A stretch of DNA of 64,000 nucleotides from Entophlyctis helioformis (Eukaryota > Chytridiomycota > Chytridiomycetes > Chytridiales > Chytriomycetaceae), in the NCBI GenBank assembly GCA_025526915.1, contig JAHLKH010000003.1, positions 244,412 to 308,411 of the forward strand, read 5' to 3'. The notes under the pieces were generated by a model that saw only the letters and a program-made list of their open reading frames with translations, was not told the origin of the DNA and did not search any database. Numbering within the stretch: the stretch's first letter is position 1; each line of letters starts with the position of its first letter. Below are positions 1-12,400 of this stretch, one piece after another. Position numbers and translations under genes: made by a program.

Positions 1-649
1 GACTTGTCGCGGGCAAACTGGGTGCTGTGCATGCGGATGCCGGACTCGATCAGCAGCAGATCCTTGGCGTCGCCGCGCGAGAACTTGAACAGGTACGTTT
101 TCTGGTTGAGGTCGTAGACTGCAATGCGTGTGTTGCGGAGGATGCAGTTGGTGTCGATGGTGCCGTGGGTGCCGTGGGTCGGAGTAGGCGGTTCAAGGAT
201 CGAGCAGCGAGCCGTGCGTTAGTCGAGTGATCGGATGACGTGTGTGAGACAGACGGCAGGTGGAGCGGCGTGGCCGGCATGTGCTGCTGATGAGGTGCGG
301 CGAGGGGCGGTGCGGCGGTCGCAGCGGGCGGCTGAGCTGCATGCGGCGGGCAGAGGCTGCACAGGCTGCTCGCTCTCCTGCTGCTCGCTCTGCTGCTGCC
401 CGCCTGCCCGCTGCGAGCCAGGGTGTCGCTTGTCTCACAGCCGTCCCGCCAGCTCGCCATCCCGCTTTCCCGCCAGCCAGCCGCACGACTCGCAGGCTCC
501 GCAAGTGCCGCAGACGCCTCTGACCGGTCGGGCCACAGCGGCCACGCAGACGCCAGGCACGCACCGTTCTGCAGACGCATGCCCGCCAGCCGAGGGCTGA
601 GCTCGGCCACCGACGCCGAGACGTCCAGAGCCGAGAATCGCTGCTTCAT
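1..649 (-). CDS. NEMF: NEMF/Rqc2 (Tae2) ribosome quality control factor, 5' end only
   Basis: Partial gene running off the left edge. The exon from 649 to 565 starts MKQRFSALDV and ends MRLQN; a GTGCGT donor opens an intron (564-119) that closes with GCAG, and the next exon (118-1) continues VYDLNQKTYLFKFS and then LLLIESGIRMHSTQF. The joined text matches the start of NEMF/Rqc2/Tae2, whose members begin MK.RFS.lD and carry N-VYD-...-KTYL and LLLESGIR at the same spacing. In the known family this protein binds 60S subunits carrying stalled peptidyl-tRNA, recruits the Ltn1 ligase and directs CAT-tailing. Only about 67 codons are present, so the central coiled coil and C-terminal domain cannot be examined. 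It is divergent from the snapin-like gene at 738, with 88 bp between start codons. Confidence 0.85.
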
Positions 650-737
650 CGAAACGCCGGTGGTTGGATCTAGTGATGGTTACCGTTGGAAGCACGAAGG
701 CCTGCCTCGCCGCCGCTCAACTGCAAGCACGCACGCC

Positions 738-1283
738 ATGGACCCGCTGCCGCGCTCGCCCGTGCAGGCGGCTCCGGCCGTGCAGGCCGCGCACCTCTCG
801 CAGGCGCTGGTGACGCAGCTGGTGCCCGTGCTGCAGGCCCTGGACATGGGCATTATCGCCGCCGTGCGCTCGCAGGCCGACCTGCACGTCGACATGGAGC
901 GTCTCGCGGCCGGTGCGTCCATCGGCATCGCCCTTGTCTGGCTGTCTGGCTGTCTGGCTGTCTGAATGACTGTCTGACTGGCTGTCTGGCTGTCTGGCTG
1001 TCTGGCTGTCTGGCCCCTCTCCGCCTGGTACTGACGCTGACGCTGATGCTGATGCTGATGCTTCCGAGCAGAGCTGCAGCTCGTGTCGGCGACGCTCGAG
1101 CCGCAGCACGACACCGAGATGGCCGTCGCCCGGCTGGTCGCAGCGCGCCGCCGCATCATGGCTCTTCAGAAGAAGCTGCGGCTGCTCGAGGACTCGGTGC
1201 ACCGCATTGCCGCCCATCTGGCATCTGCCTCTGCTGCCTCTGCTGCAAGGGCAGCCCCGCCGAGTGCATCTGGACGCGAATGA
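738..1283 (+). CDS. SNAPIN: Snapin-like BLOC-1/BORC subunit
   Basis: Two exons, 738-912 and 1072-1283, joined at a phase-1 GTGCGT...GCAG intron; 128 residues, close to the usual snapin length of about 136. The product is almost entirely helical. Its first helix reads LQALDMGIIAAVRSQADL then LAAELQLV, which lines up with the snapin QQLDSHVHAVRESQVEL / LATELCRI stretch, and the second helix carries VAARRRIMAL opposite snapin NARRRVVLV. Snapin is a small coiled-coil subunit shared by BLOC-1 and BORC, which act on endosome and lysosome trafficking and positioning. The C-terminal Ala/Ser tail is not conserved. The intron holds a run of ctggctgt repeats. The assignment rests on this residue-by-residue comparison from memory. 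A different BLOC-1 coiled-coil subunit is the main alternative. Confidence 0.68.
930..1062 (+). repeat. CTGGCTGT-type tandem repeat in the snapin intron
   Basis: Imperfect tandem copies of ctggctgt/ctgactgt, followed by gacgctgatgct repeats, fill most of the intron between 913 and 1071. Related ggct-rich runs recur near 1420-1460 and 7560-7650. Confidence 0.8.
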
Positions 1284-1600
1284 ACACGCTTGCACGCGTC
1301 GTTTGGTAGATCCACAGGGTGGATGGGATGGACGGTGCATTGCATCAGACGCTTGGCATGTCGGGTTATCATTGAAAAAAACAATTAAAGTAGATGGATG
1401 GGTTGATGGGTAGATGGGTTGATGGCTGGCTGGCTGGCTGGCTGATCAGTTGGTTGGTTGGTTGGCTACTTGGGTGATGGTGCAGTGGGAGTTGGCCCGG
1501 TGAGTGGCGGGTCGGGGCATATGGTCAATCGATCGAGAAATAGAGACAAGGGATGCACTGGGATGATGTGCAGCCAGGACGAGTGGGACGAGTGGATGCC
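1284..1600. other. Intergenic, convergent 3' ends
   Basis: This lies between the snapin-like stop (1283) and the Pumilio stop (1601, minus). It contains gatggatgggttgatgg and ggctggctggctggctg runs around 1390-1475. No coding pattern or RNA gene is visible. Confidence 0.6.
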
Positions 1601-4600
1601 TCAGTATCCGGCAGTGCCATCGTTAAATGAGGGCCGGAACACGGGATTATCGCTGCCACTGTTGACGCCGGCGCCGTTGCCTGGGTGCTGGCCAGCCTGT
1701 GGGAAGGCATGAAGCGGCGAGCCGCCCATGGCCGACGTGTTGGCGAGCCCAAGCATCGGTGCAAAGTATCCGCCTTGATCTTGGGTTGGCTGGCGTGCAT
1801 ACGGAGACATGAACGGTGCCTGCGAAGGTGGCTGGTGGACACCGTGTTGCTGCTGCTGCTGCTGTGCTGCTGTCTGCTGCTGGAACTGAGCCTGTTGAGC
1901 AAACGACATGGACGCAACATTCATCGCTGCCTGGTGTATCTGCTGCTGTTGCTGCTGCTGGAAGTATTGGTGCTGCTGGTGCACGTGCATCTGCTGCATG
2001 GCATGTGCATACATGCCACTGTTCGATGGTGGGCCAAGGAACGACACATGCTGCATATGCGACGAAGAGGCAGCAGACGACAGCGCGGACTGGAGCACGG
2101 CAGACTGCAGCAGCTGCGGTGGCGGCGACTGCGATGGCGTCGGAATGTGATCCTGGCCGCCTACGTAGTGGCCATACCCCGCAGACGTGGCGGATGGTGC
2201 ACCGCCTGCATACAGGGCACTGGATGCTGTCGCAACTGGCTCGTCCATGAACAGCGGGGCTGACGGCTGGCGCATGGGCGATGGGTTGGCTCCACCAGTC
2301 GCCGTGGCTGCAGCTGGCCCTGATCCAGATCCAGGTGTCGACTGCGATGTCGAGAAAAAGGGGGCGTGCGGCGTGAGGGGCGAAACAACGTCGTCGATGC
2401 GAGCACCGTCAAGCGCTGCGCCTGACATCTGCGTGCTGTGCTGGCCAGACGGAATGACCGAGAGCTCTTCCATAAGCCGCTTGTATCCTGGCTGGTTATC
2501 GGGCGAGTCGTGGATGCGCAACAAAACACGGCGAGTCGCATCAGCCAGCCGCATGCGCTCATCAGTGGATGCGCATCCAGAGGCGAGGATCTTTTGCACG
2601 ACAGCAACGCCATGCACAGGGTCAGAGAGCACATGCGCCAGGTTGGCAGGGTTGTTGAACAGCTCGTTGAGGACCGCATCGCGAGCATCTAGCTCAAAGC
2701 GCTGGTTGACTGCAGTCATGGTTGCACATGCCGCTCAAGGTCAGATTGCATGCAAGGATAGAATAGGATGGCAGCAAGGCGGCACACAAGGAGACAAGAG
2801 ACACAAACGTACCCAGCTTGAGAACGCAGGTAGATGCCAGCTTGTGCGTGCATAGACTGGTCAAATGCGGCAGCATGGCCGGGGCCAGGACACGGTACCG
2901 TCCGGGCAATGTCGACATGTCCATGAGCCACGTCACCAGAATGGCACCGTTGGGGTTCATGGCAAGCTGCGGCGCGTGCTGGACAATCGCAATCGACACC
3001 TGCTTCTGCTGGCGCTTGACGGTGTACTGGCTTTCGAGACACGCACGCATGGCACGTGCTCCAAAGCGGCCCTGTCCCAGCTCCCAGCACTTGGCGGCCA
3101 TGGCGTCAAAGATGAACTGGTTGTGGTTGATGCCGAGACGAAGACAGCACTGGACGACGTAGTTGCCAAACTGGTCAAGAAGCAGCGGCGGTGTGTAGGG
3201 CCGAATGCCTTGAATGACCGCCTGGGCCTGCCCGGGGGTGCGAGCGCAGTCGATGATCTTCTGGACGGCCCAAGTGCCGTTCTTGTGGATGCCCAGCGCA
3301 GCAAGATAGGGGGCGACTTTCTCGATGAGCACCTGTCGGTTCTGGTCGTTGCATCGCTCGACAATCTTTTGAATGACCACGTTGCCAATGTAGTCGGCGC
3401 ACAGCTCAGGCGAGTCCTCGATGATCTCGTGGAAGATCAATTCGATATCGCGCTGTGGGGGGTGCCCCTCGAGTTTCTTGCGGATCTCTCGAAGACGGCT
3501 TTGATCGACGCGGCGGTTGGGGCTTGGCTCTGGGATCGGCGGGATCGTCATGGAGTACATGTCGTCAGGAAAGTACGGCATGCCTCCACGAGCCTGCTGC
3601 TGGTGCTGGTGGTGCTGTTGCTGATGGTGCTGATGGTGGTGGTGGTGGTGGTGGTGGTAGTGGTGGCCGTGCACGTGGTTGGGAGAGTCGGCAGGTGTGG
3701 CCAGTGAATCAGCAAACACAGAGGGCAGCATTGCGGCCGACGGGGTCCGTGGCGCCGCCTCGACGAGCATAGTCGGGCTGGTGTGCGCCGTGGTCATGGA
3801 CGGTGCAAAGCGCGCAGGGCTGAACGTTGGCGACGGGCCAATGCCCGAGCCCGGCTGCATGGGGCCATTCCAAGGAGACGACGCGGCAGTCGGATAAGGG
3901 AAGCCGGCCGTCGCGGTGCCGAGAGCCAAGGGCACCACTGCATCCAGGTGCATCGAGGGCGACGGCAGCGTCATGGCGAGTGCGGATGGCGAGATGGGGG
4001 CCGACGCCGCATGTCCGAGTAATCCGGAGCTGCCGGTCAGGCCAGCACTCGCACCACTCGCACCACTCGCACCACTCGCACCAGTCGAGCCCAAGGCCGA
4101 GCTCGAGGCAGCCGCGGACTCGGTCTTTGGCGGCGGCACCTTTGCGTAGCCGATCTTGACGGTCGAGCCGCCCACGTCCTTGCCGTTGAGGCCGGTGCGC
4201 GCGGTGATGGCGTCCTCGAGCGAGACAAAGTTGACAAAGCCGCAGTTCTTGTGGCTGAGCACGCGGGCCGACTCGACGGCGCCGTAGGCCGAGAACACAC
4301 GCTCCAGCTCGAGCGGCGTGGTGGTGGGCGAGATGTTGCCGATCCCTGCGCGTGCGGCGGCGGCAGCAGCAGCAGCAGAGCAAGGGGGGCCGTGAGACAC
4401 GGTCATGAGGTGCATCATCGATGCATGATTGATGCATCATCGATGCATTATGGATGCATTATGGATGCACAGTCGATGCACAGTCGATGCAGGATTGGTG
4501 CATAGTCGATGCGTCAGTCGGTGAGCGTGGGAAAGCGAGACAGCACAGGCAGATCAAGGCGGGCGGGCAGATCAAGACAGGCAGATCAAGGCAGGCAGAC

Positions 4601-4601
4601 G

Positions 4602-4634
<33 letters not shown>

Positions 4635-5726
4635 TAGAGACTTGGTGGGCAGCATGGCGGGATTCTCGTGCGTCGCATCCACCTTGCCGTAGCCGATGCG
4701 CACGATGCAGTGGCCCACGCGGCCGCCCTGCATCTGCTGCCGGCCGGCCACCGCGTCCTCGAGGCGGGCGTAGTTGATAAACGCGCACTCTCGCTCGGGC
4801 AGCATGCGGATCGACTCGATTGTTCCAAACGCCGAGAACACGGAAAGCAGGTCGCCCTGCCCGAGGCTCGAGTCGATGTTGCCCACCCACAGCGATCGCG
4901 ACGGCGACTGGTGCTCGTGGCCGGGCGAGTCGCTCTGCGACCGATCCACCGCGCCTGCCTCGTCCTTGGACGTGGGGCTGGTGCCTGATCCTGCACTCGG
5001 CGCAGTTGTGCCGGTGGTTGCATGTGCAGATCCAGCAGCGAGCGCGGTTACGCTAGCCACCTGTTGCTGCTGCTGCTGCTTCTGCTGAGAGTGAGGCTGG
5101 GAGTGGGGCTGAGAGTGCTTGCTATGATTATCGCGATTAGACTGATTATGGTTGTGTGACAGAGGTGTTGGCTGTGGCTGTGGCTGGACATGCGGCTGGG
5201 CGAGTGGCTGTCCCTGCTGCTGAACGAGCAGCTGCGGATGTCGGACAAGCTCATCCCACACGAGCTCGCTCGAGTGATTAAAGTCAGACGACAGCATGGG
5301 TGCCGTCGTGCTCGTGGGGGTCGGACCGGGAAGGAGAAAGTACGGATTGGCATGCCCCTGCTGTCCCTGCTGTCCCTGCTGCCCCTGCCCCTGTTGGTAT
5401 GGTTGCCGAGGTCGCGGATGGCCGGTCATGAATCCAAGGGTATCGATAGGGTCCAGGCCATTGGCGCTTTCCAGATACGCAATGGTCGACGATCGAGGAC
5501 GGCCCTGCGTTGCCATGGGCGGACGCGCAGACGTCATGGGCGACGACGACGGTACCGGGATGGCAACCGAGAGCCCGTCGCTCATGCCGTGCCCGCCATT
5601 GGAAAAGCTGACAGACACGGAGCGTGCGCGGTGGCCATTCTTGCGTGATCCATCGTGGCTGGAATTGCTCGTGCTGCTGCCGCGACGGTGACGCGGGATG
5701 AACGGTGACGACTGCATATTCGGAGC

Positions 5727-5765
<39 letters not shown>

Positions 5766-6237
5766 ATTATAGAACGTATGCTGCTGCTGCTGTTGCTGCT
5801 GTTGCTGCTCGTATTGCTGTTGGGTGTGGCGCATGACGTCAGATGCATCGCTGGAAGGAATGGGATCGTCGAGACCCAGATAGTCCAGTGTGCGCTCGAG
5901 CATCGACGTGTCTGGCGTGCCAAACTCATCTTGGCCGGCCATTCCGGGCGTTGCCAATCCAGACATGTTGGCCGAGGCCAGACTCGCAGCCATACTGCCC
6001 ACACTCGGCGTCAGTCCAGCAGATCCAAGTGAGGCTGACGGCAGCGATGGAGGGCCGACGCTCTTGGCACTGGATGCCGTGTCCATGCTGGGCGGCATCG
6101 AGTGGCCTACGCCAGCATGTGCCGATGCTGGTGCTGCTGTCGGCTCCCATCCCGACACAAACAGCGATGGGCCAAATGCGTCCGAGATGGAGTGCTTGGG
6201 GAGCGACAGCGATCCAGTGCGACGGTACCGGCTGTTG

Positions 6238-6269
<32 letters not shown>

Positions 6270-6965
6270 GTGCTGCTGAAGCTGGAGAAGCTGCTGCTGG
6301 TGCTGAGACAACGGACCATCGGCGAGGATCTGCGCCATGGTGGCAGCATCAAGAGGAGACGAAAACGTCGAAAACGTCTCTGCACGAGCGCGGCGATTCA
6401 TCGAGGTGCCGATCAGATCTAACATCTGCTGCTGCTGCTGCGGGCCCTGCTGTCCGTGGGCCTGCTGCTGCTGCTGGGGCGGTGGATTGAAGAAGGGATG
6501 CTGCTGCATCTGGGCCATCTGGTGCGACTGCTGGCTGTGCTGGCTGTGGTGACTGTGTTGCTGGCGTTGGTTGTGCATGGACGCCATGCGTTGCTGGGCA
6601 AACATCTGCGCGTGGAGCATGGTGTTGACCGAGTCGGAGGTGGGCGGCGAGATGGAGGCCAGGAGCGACTCGGCCACGTCGACGGCCAGATCCGAGGACG
6701 ACATGTTGTCGCCATCGGCGCCAGCAAGCGTGCTCGCGCCAAAGTCGTTCAGGGGGCGGTAAAACGTGGTGGGGAAGTCGATGCTGCTGGGGATGGCGGC
6801 CGCGATGGACGAGACGGGCGTCCGCGGTGGCTGCATGCCGGAGGGGTGTTGCGGTGCTGACGAGGCAATGCTGTCGACTGCTGCTGTGCTTCCATCAGCA
6901 ACCGCTGTGGTGGCTGATGACAGAGCAGCTGGCGCAGCGGCGCGGGACCCTGGGGCTGTTGTCAT
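1601..6965 (-). CDS. RRM-RRM-Pumilio (PUF) RNA-binding protein, Jsn1/Puf2-like
   Basis: Three exons, 6965-4634, 4345-2813 and 2709-1601, give 1657 residues with all junctions in phase 1. RRM1 lies at about residues 690-770 (SLWVGNIDSSLG, then ECAFINYARLEDA); RRM2 starts at the first splice, where joining creates SLWIGNIS, followed by NCGFVNFVSLEDA. PUF helical repeats run from about 1054 to 1350, with repeat-core motifs such as GNVVIQKIVERC, NGTWAVQKIID, FGNYVVQCCLR and HGVAVVQKIL. Long polyQ and polyH tracts occupy the N-terminal 600 residues and the C-terminal 250. Fungal PUF proteins with RRMs bind 3' UTRs and control mRNA decay or localisation; that role here is by family. The first intron contains a CA repeat and a minisatellite. 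An upstream in-frame Met at 7262 exists, but the frame before 6965 is His-repeat and low complexity, so 6965 is preferred. Confidence 0.88.
4400..4632. repeat. Intronic minisatellite and (CA)n tract
   Basis: Inside the first Pumilio intron, about ten degenerate copies of a gatgcat(cat/tat)(c/g) unit run from about 4402 to 4516, and an uninterrupted CA dinucleotide tract of about 15 units spans 4600-4630, ending a few bases from the splice donor. Confidence 0.85.
5730..6560 (-). repeat. CAG-type trinucleotide repeats encoding polyglutamine
   Basis: Several uninterrupted or near-uninterrupted CAG runs (GCTGCT... on the plus strand) at about 5728-5765, 5780-5820, 6238-6300 and 6425-6480 encode glutamine tracts of the Pumilio N-terminal region. 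The plus-strand leucine-rich reading frames over them are shadows. Confidence 0.85.
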
Positions 6966-7017
6966 GGGATCGATGCTGCTGTGGACGGGCAGAACAGGCC
7001 GGCTGCTGCTGTGGTGG

Positions 7018-7048
<31 letters not shown>

Positions 7049-7889
7049 GGTAGTAGTTGGCGATGCTGGAAGGGCGGCGGGAGTGGCGGCGGTTATGGTG
7101 GTGGTGACAGGGGTAGGGACAGCGACAACGGCAGGGGCGGGGGCAGACGTGTGAGTACAAGACAATGCTTTGTTGATGGCTGGCGAGCCGGTGCAGTGCA
7201 CCGTGGCGTGGCAGCGAAGCCATGCCCGGACCCCGGGGGTAAACAGCCCGGTCGCCTGCCAAGCAGACAACACGGCGGCGGCAGCGGCCTCACGCCAGCG
7301 AGTGCAGCGACCCTGGAGAGCCCAGCCCCTAGCACAGTCCAGCCCCCAAGAGGCCGCGGCGCATGCACACGCCGTTCACACACACGCACTCACGGCACAC
7401 AGCACACACACGAACGCACACGCACCTGGCTGGGCAGGACCCTAGTCAGATTTCCCAGGAGCCTCGGTCTTGTGGCTGCGGTGCCTGTGGCTGCGGTGCA
7501 GATGCGGCTGGTTGCCTGCGTGTGTCGAGGCTGCCTGCCGAGTCTGTTGTCCTTGCTGGCTTGCTGGTCTGCCTGCTGGCTGGCTGGCTGGCGGGCTGGC
7601 TGGCGGGCTGGCTGGCTAACTGGCTGACTGGCTGACTATCGAGCTGGCTGACTATCGAGCTGGCCGTGGCTTTGCAGAGGCAAGTCAAAGTGGGCGAGCG
7701 TCAGCGATACACGACCGTTGGAGCTTGCAGCAGGCCGACGGCAGACCAACGGCAGCCGTGCAGCTCCATCGCATGGCTGGCGCTCTGTCCGGCAGCCCAC
7801 TTACCAACAACGATGCGGCCCGCTTCAGTCTCGGGAAAGCTAGTGTTTATTGTGCGTTGCCAGGGCAATGCCGCCTGCACAATGCCGTG
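6966..7889. other. 5' region of the Pumilio gene, no coding sequence recognised
   Basis: It holds a (GGT)n run at about 7011-7045, a cacacg-rich stretch near 7360-7430 and a ggctggctggcggg array at about 7555-7640. The region probably contains the Pumilio promoter and leader and the 3' end of the next minus-strand gene. No conserved open frame is seen on either strand. Confidence 0.6.
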
Positions 7890-9335
7890 TCAACACGGAA
7901 GATGATCCGGCACCGTGCTCGACAATGCAAGGGCCGCGAGGAGGTCGGTTGGCGACGGCGTGCGACGCAGAGGGCGTCGCTGCTGGTGCTGGTGCTGCTG
8001 CTGGTCGTGGTGGTGCACGTCGTAGTGCACGTCGTAGTGCTGGTCCTCGTGGCCCAGGGGATCGGGCTTGCGGCCGAACCCCAGATCGTTCAGCGAGAGG
8101 CCGCCTGGCCGCAGACGTGGCTCTGGCTGTGCAGTGATGGCCACCGGCGCCGGGCCGTCCAGGTCAATGCTCTCCCACGCAGACGGCAGGGTGAGCGGCG
8201 TGCAAGACAGCGACTCGAGACCGGCGATGCCCAGCACCGATCCCAGCACGGCCAGCTGCACACGGTGCTTGGCCAGCATGCCGCAGCTGCCGTGGCTGCC
8301 GCCCAGCTGGTCTTCTTGGCATTCCGCAAACTCGGCGCGCAGTCCAAAGTCGACTGCCCACGGCACCCAGTCGAGCCGATCCGTCGATGTTGGGGTCGTC
8401 CATGCCGCAGGTATTGCTGGTACTGCTGGTATCGATGGCGGCGCTGGAGACGCTGGAGACGATAGAGACGATAGAGACGATAGAGACGGGGATGCCCAGG
8501 CGGCCTGCGATGCCGTGCGACCCGTGCCGACCGACGGCAGCGACAGCCGCTGGCATCCAACGGCCCGGCTGCGATTGACGGCCACGGCAACTGCTTGCCG
8601 GGATCTGCCGCTGGGTGGCACAGCGGGCACGCGCACAAACACCTGTGGGTTCTCGGCCAGCAGCGACTCGAACGCACGCACGGTGTTGCCTGCCAGCCTG
8701 AAGAATGCGGCCGCTCCAGGCCCCTCGGGCAGATACAGTTGCTCGTACGCCTGCCGCTGCTCGCTGCTCTTGGCGGCGTCGCTCAGCGCTGCATCGACGC
8801 CGGAGTCCCGCCGCGAAGTGTCGGTCTTGCCAATGCGCGGCTGCAGCATGATCTCATCGCCTTCGTCGTCGTCATTGCCGCCGCCGTCGTCATTGCCGTC
8901 GTCGTCGTCAACTCCGCTGTCGCAGTCCACACTGTGCATCTGCAGGACGAGCAAGTCGTCTGTCCGTGTGCCGTGGCCATCGCCGATAGGCCAGCGAAGG
9001 ATGTGGCCATTGCTGCTGCTGTCCGAGGTAAACGGCGTGACCAGGTCAGTGCCGTCCAACGCAGCCGGCCACTCGCACACACAACCGCACGACGACTCCT
9101 CGTTGGCAATGGCAACCAGCGCATGTCCCGACTCAAAGACGGCGCAGATGTTGCGGATGTCGACGTTGCAGATGCGCTGGTTGCGCACATTCAGCAGCGG
9201 GAGCGCCTTGCCTGCACCTGCACCTGCACCAGGACCTGCTGCCGGTGGCGGTACGGCAGAGGTCGAGACTGCAGGCTGCGGTGCCAGTGCCGCCAGCGAT
9301 GTCGTGCGGGTCTTGAACTTTCGTGCCTGTGTCAT
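7890..9335 (-). CDS. Unrecognised 481-residue protein with acidic linker
   Basis: Single open frame from ATG 9335 (MTQARKFKTRTTSL) to a stop at 7890. I do not recognise a family. A compact segment at about residues 50-120 (LLNVRNQRICNVDIRNICAV, then SGHALVAIANEE) looks folded. An Asp/Gly-rich stretch follows, then a second possibly folded segment (YLPEGPGAAAFFRLAGNTV). Ser-rich repeats encoded by gatagagac units and a His-rich tail complete it. It lies 152 bp downstream of the VPS11 stop on the same strand. Long uninterrupted frame and amino-acid composition favour a real gene; introns could be hidden in the low-complexity parts. No function is proposed. Confidence 0.5.
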   Translation of the reverse strand: MTQARKFKTRTTSLAALAPQPAVSTSAVPPPAAGPGAGAGAGKALPLLNVRNQRICNVDIRNICAVFESGHALVAIANEESSCGCVCEWPAALDGTDLVTPFTSDSSSNGHILRWPIGDGHGTRTDDLLVLQMHSVDCDSGVDDDDGNDDGGGNDDDEGDEIMLQPRIGKTDTSRRDSGVDAALSDAAKSSEQRQAYEQLYLPEGPGAAAFFRLAGNTVRAFESLLAENPQVFVRVPAVPPSGRSRQAVAVAVNRSRAVGCQRLSLPSVGTGRTASQAAWASPSLSSLSSLSSPASPAPPSIPAVPAIPAAWTTPTSTDRLDWVPWAVDFGLRAEFAECQEDQLGGSHGSCGMLAKHRVQLAVLGSVLGIAGLESLSCTPLTLPSAWESIDLDGPAPVAITAQPEPRLRPGGLSLNDLGFGRKPDPLGHEDQHYDVHYDVHHHDQQQHQHQQRRPLRRTPSPTDLLAALALSSTVPDHLPC

Positions 9336-9486
9336 GCCTGGGCAAGTCTGATTTGGATGGACTGCATCGCCGGCCAATCTGTGTGGCTGTGTTCCAGCAT
9401 TGTGCCTCAAACGGACGCACAGCAATGAACGCTCTGTCGGCGACGGAAATGTTCATTGCAAGGTGGATGGCATGCGGCCCACTCGG

Positions 9487-12400
9487 TCAGGCCGCAAAGA
9501 CATTCTTGGAAAAGTAGTCTGCAATGATACCGAACTTGTCCTCGTGCTCTGACCCTTCCACAAGCTGCAGTCCCAGACACAGTCAGCTGCACATCCAGCG
9601 CGACGCAGTGCAGACCGTGGGCTTCCCACGCGCATCTCGATACCTTTTTCACAAACAGATCGTGGCGCTGTGCATTCACGCGCTGCGACTTGACCAGCTC
9701 TTGGATCAGTCGGTGCTCTGGTGCGCATCTTGGGCATTCCTTGTCGGCATCGCCCAGACACCTGCATGACGCACACGGGACGAATCAGAGTCGGGCCACC
9801 TCCGCCATCGCAGACGCTGGCAGACACGCAAGACTCACCGGTGGTGGTACGCATGCTTGCAGTAAAAATGGACTGTCGGCAGCTCAAGTGGCTGTCGGCA
9901 TAACTCGCACCGTGTCGCTTGGAACGTCAAGGATCTGCTTGCCACCAACCGTCTGCCGTCAGTCGCAATGGCCACAGATGGATGGACGCGTCATGCCAAA
10001 CACACCCTTGCTCCAGCTCCTGGATCTGCTGCCGCATCTTGGCCGTCTCTTCCTGGTAGCTGGCAATCAACTGCCGAGACTAGACCGCCCTGCACTGTCA
10101 GCCAGCGGCATTCCTGGCATCATCAACCAAACCAGCCGTCTTGCTACGCACCTCATCAATAGACGCGACATCCGTCTCGATGCGCTTGATCAGATAGTCG
10201 CGCACCATGCCAAGCGTCACAGCAGAGTTCTTGGACAGAAGCTGCACAACCTGCAGCTGTGACAGCAGCTTGCGCTTCTCGATCTGATCGAGCACCTTGA
10301 CGAGATTGTCGCGAGTCTCTTGCTGCTGCGCCGACGTCCCCGTGCCATCTGCACCAGGAGACGTCGCGCTGGACTCGCGGACGCCCTTTTCGACAAAGAA
10401 GATGAGCGCCTTGGTCCACAGCGATGGGTCGTTGTCACTGGTGGTTTGCCGCCCCAAAGCGTCATTGTCAGTCCAAGCGATCGACTGTCCACGCCGCGCC
10501 AGCGCACCACTCACCCAAACATCTGGCACGTCTGCAGCACCAGGCTGTACTCTTCACGCTCCATGTGGTACTCGAGATAGTCATGGTACCTTGGCGTTCT
10601 GCTGTCAGCACAACAGAACAAACCCCAGCCAGCCAGCCAAGCCAACCATCGAGCCCAGCAAAACCCACAATCGGAGCTGCTTGTAGAGATACAGCACGCC
10701 CTCCTCGAACCGATGCGTCTTGCACAAGACCAGCGCCTGATCCAGATCATAGTTGGCCTTGGGATTCTGCAGCAGCGTCATGATCTTCTTGGCCCAGTTG
10801 TGCTTGGGCCCAGTCATCTTCTCGGACGGGTCGCCAATCGAGCTGCGCGGACTCGACGCCCCGCCGCTGTTGCCGCCGCTAGCGCTGCCAGAAGCCGATG
10901 CAGACTGGTCAATCTGGACCAAGTAAAGCTCAAGCAGCGCATCCCAGAGTGCCTGCCGCATCTGCGTGTCCGCCTCGATCTTGTGCGGGTCCTTGGACGG
11001 CGACACGGGCAATGTCGTCGGTGTCTGGTCGCTGCCACTGTCCTTGGTGAGGCCCCACCGCTTGCGCAGCACGTTCTCGATAAACGCAACGCACCACGAC
11101 GGCTGGTTGACAAAGAAGCACAAAAAGTCTTGGGGGCGAGCGAGCTCGGCCTCGGGGTCCTTGGACGCCGCAATCGCCAGCGCAGATGCCGACAACGACG
11201 AAGCCCCCTGTGCAGATGGTTGCTCGACAGGGGGCCAACTGTCTGCAGAGACCGAGTTGCGCGCGCTGAGTGCGGCAATCTCCTGCTTGCTGAACGTGCA
11301 CGCACGCACAAGCATTTCCGTGGCAGGCTTGGGCCGGTGCTTAACAAGCACATGCCCATAGTGCGTCAATGCCTTGTACACCTGCTGTCTCGGCAGCCGC
11401 GCAAGGTAGGTCACGGCGTCGTCGTATCCTTGCAGATCCTCAATCTGCACGCGGAGGTACCACTCGTGCTGCTCAAAGCGTGATGCAAGGCGCAGTGCTT
11501 GCTGGTAGTATCCCGACAGTCGGCACACACGAATGGCCGTGTCAAAGTCAAACACCGCCTCGGTGTTGTCAACGAACGCATCAAGACGGCTCGTGTCCTT
11601 GAGCTTGGTGTAGCAGTTGAGAAGCAGCGTCGTGTGGTTGGGGTTGGCAAGACCCTGGTCGTGGAGAGCCTGCAGGTACGACGTCAGGTTGTAGATGCGC
11701 TGGGCGTCAAGGAACTTGCGGATGACATAGGACGGCTCAAGGTTGCCAATGGTCTTGATGTACTGCTTCATGGACGCGTCAAAGTCGCCGCGGCCGTACA
11801 GGTAGTCGCCGTGTCGCCGGTAAATGTCCATGATGACAAGCCGAGTGGACTCGTCGACCTTGGGGAGACCAGAGGCGTCTGTGGCTGCTGCTGCACCGGC
11901 AGCACCGGCAGCCAAGAGGTAATCGTTGCGTGCAGCTACGCTATACATGGCCGAGGCAGGGTGTACCATGATGCTCACGGCGAGATTGTACAGGTTCTTG
12001 GAGTGCAGCAGCTCGAGCTTGGAGTCGAGATCGAACTCGCGGAGTCGGAACATTTTGTTTTCCTTGGTCACCACAAACAGCTCGCCCCACTCGGCCAAAA
12101 CATGCTTGATGGGCTCGCCACAGCAGTGCCGACACTGGCATCAAAGCGCCGAGTGCCGAATGAGCCGCGGTAGGCAATAAACTTGCTCTTGAGATCGTAG
12201 ATGGTGAGCACATGGCCAGGAGTCGGTCCACCAGACGGCCATGAGCGCGACAAGGCAGAGTCTGCATCGGGCGAGAATGCCGACTCGCTCGCATTGCCAA
12301 ACTCTGTCAGGACATTGGCGCGGAGTGGCATTTCCTTGGACACGAGGACAAGGTAGCCGCGGAACCACGTCATGTGCGACTTTTCGCCTGCGATCAGCAC

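Noticed and set aside
5730..6500. Plus-strand leucine- and cysteine-rich open frames
   Set aside because: They are complements of CAG repeats encoding polyglutamine in the Pumilio gene on the minus strand.
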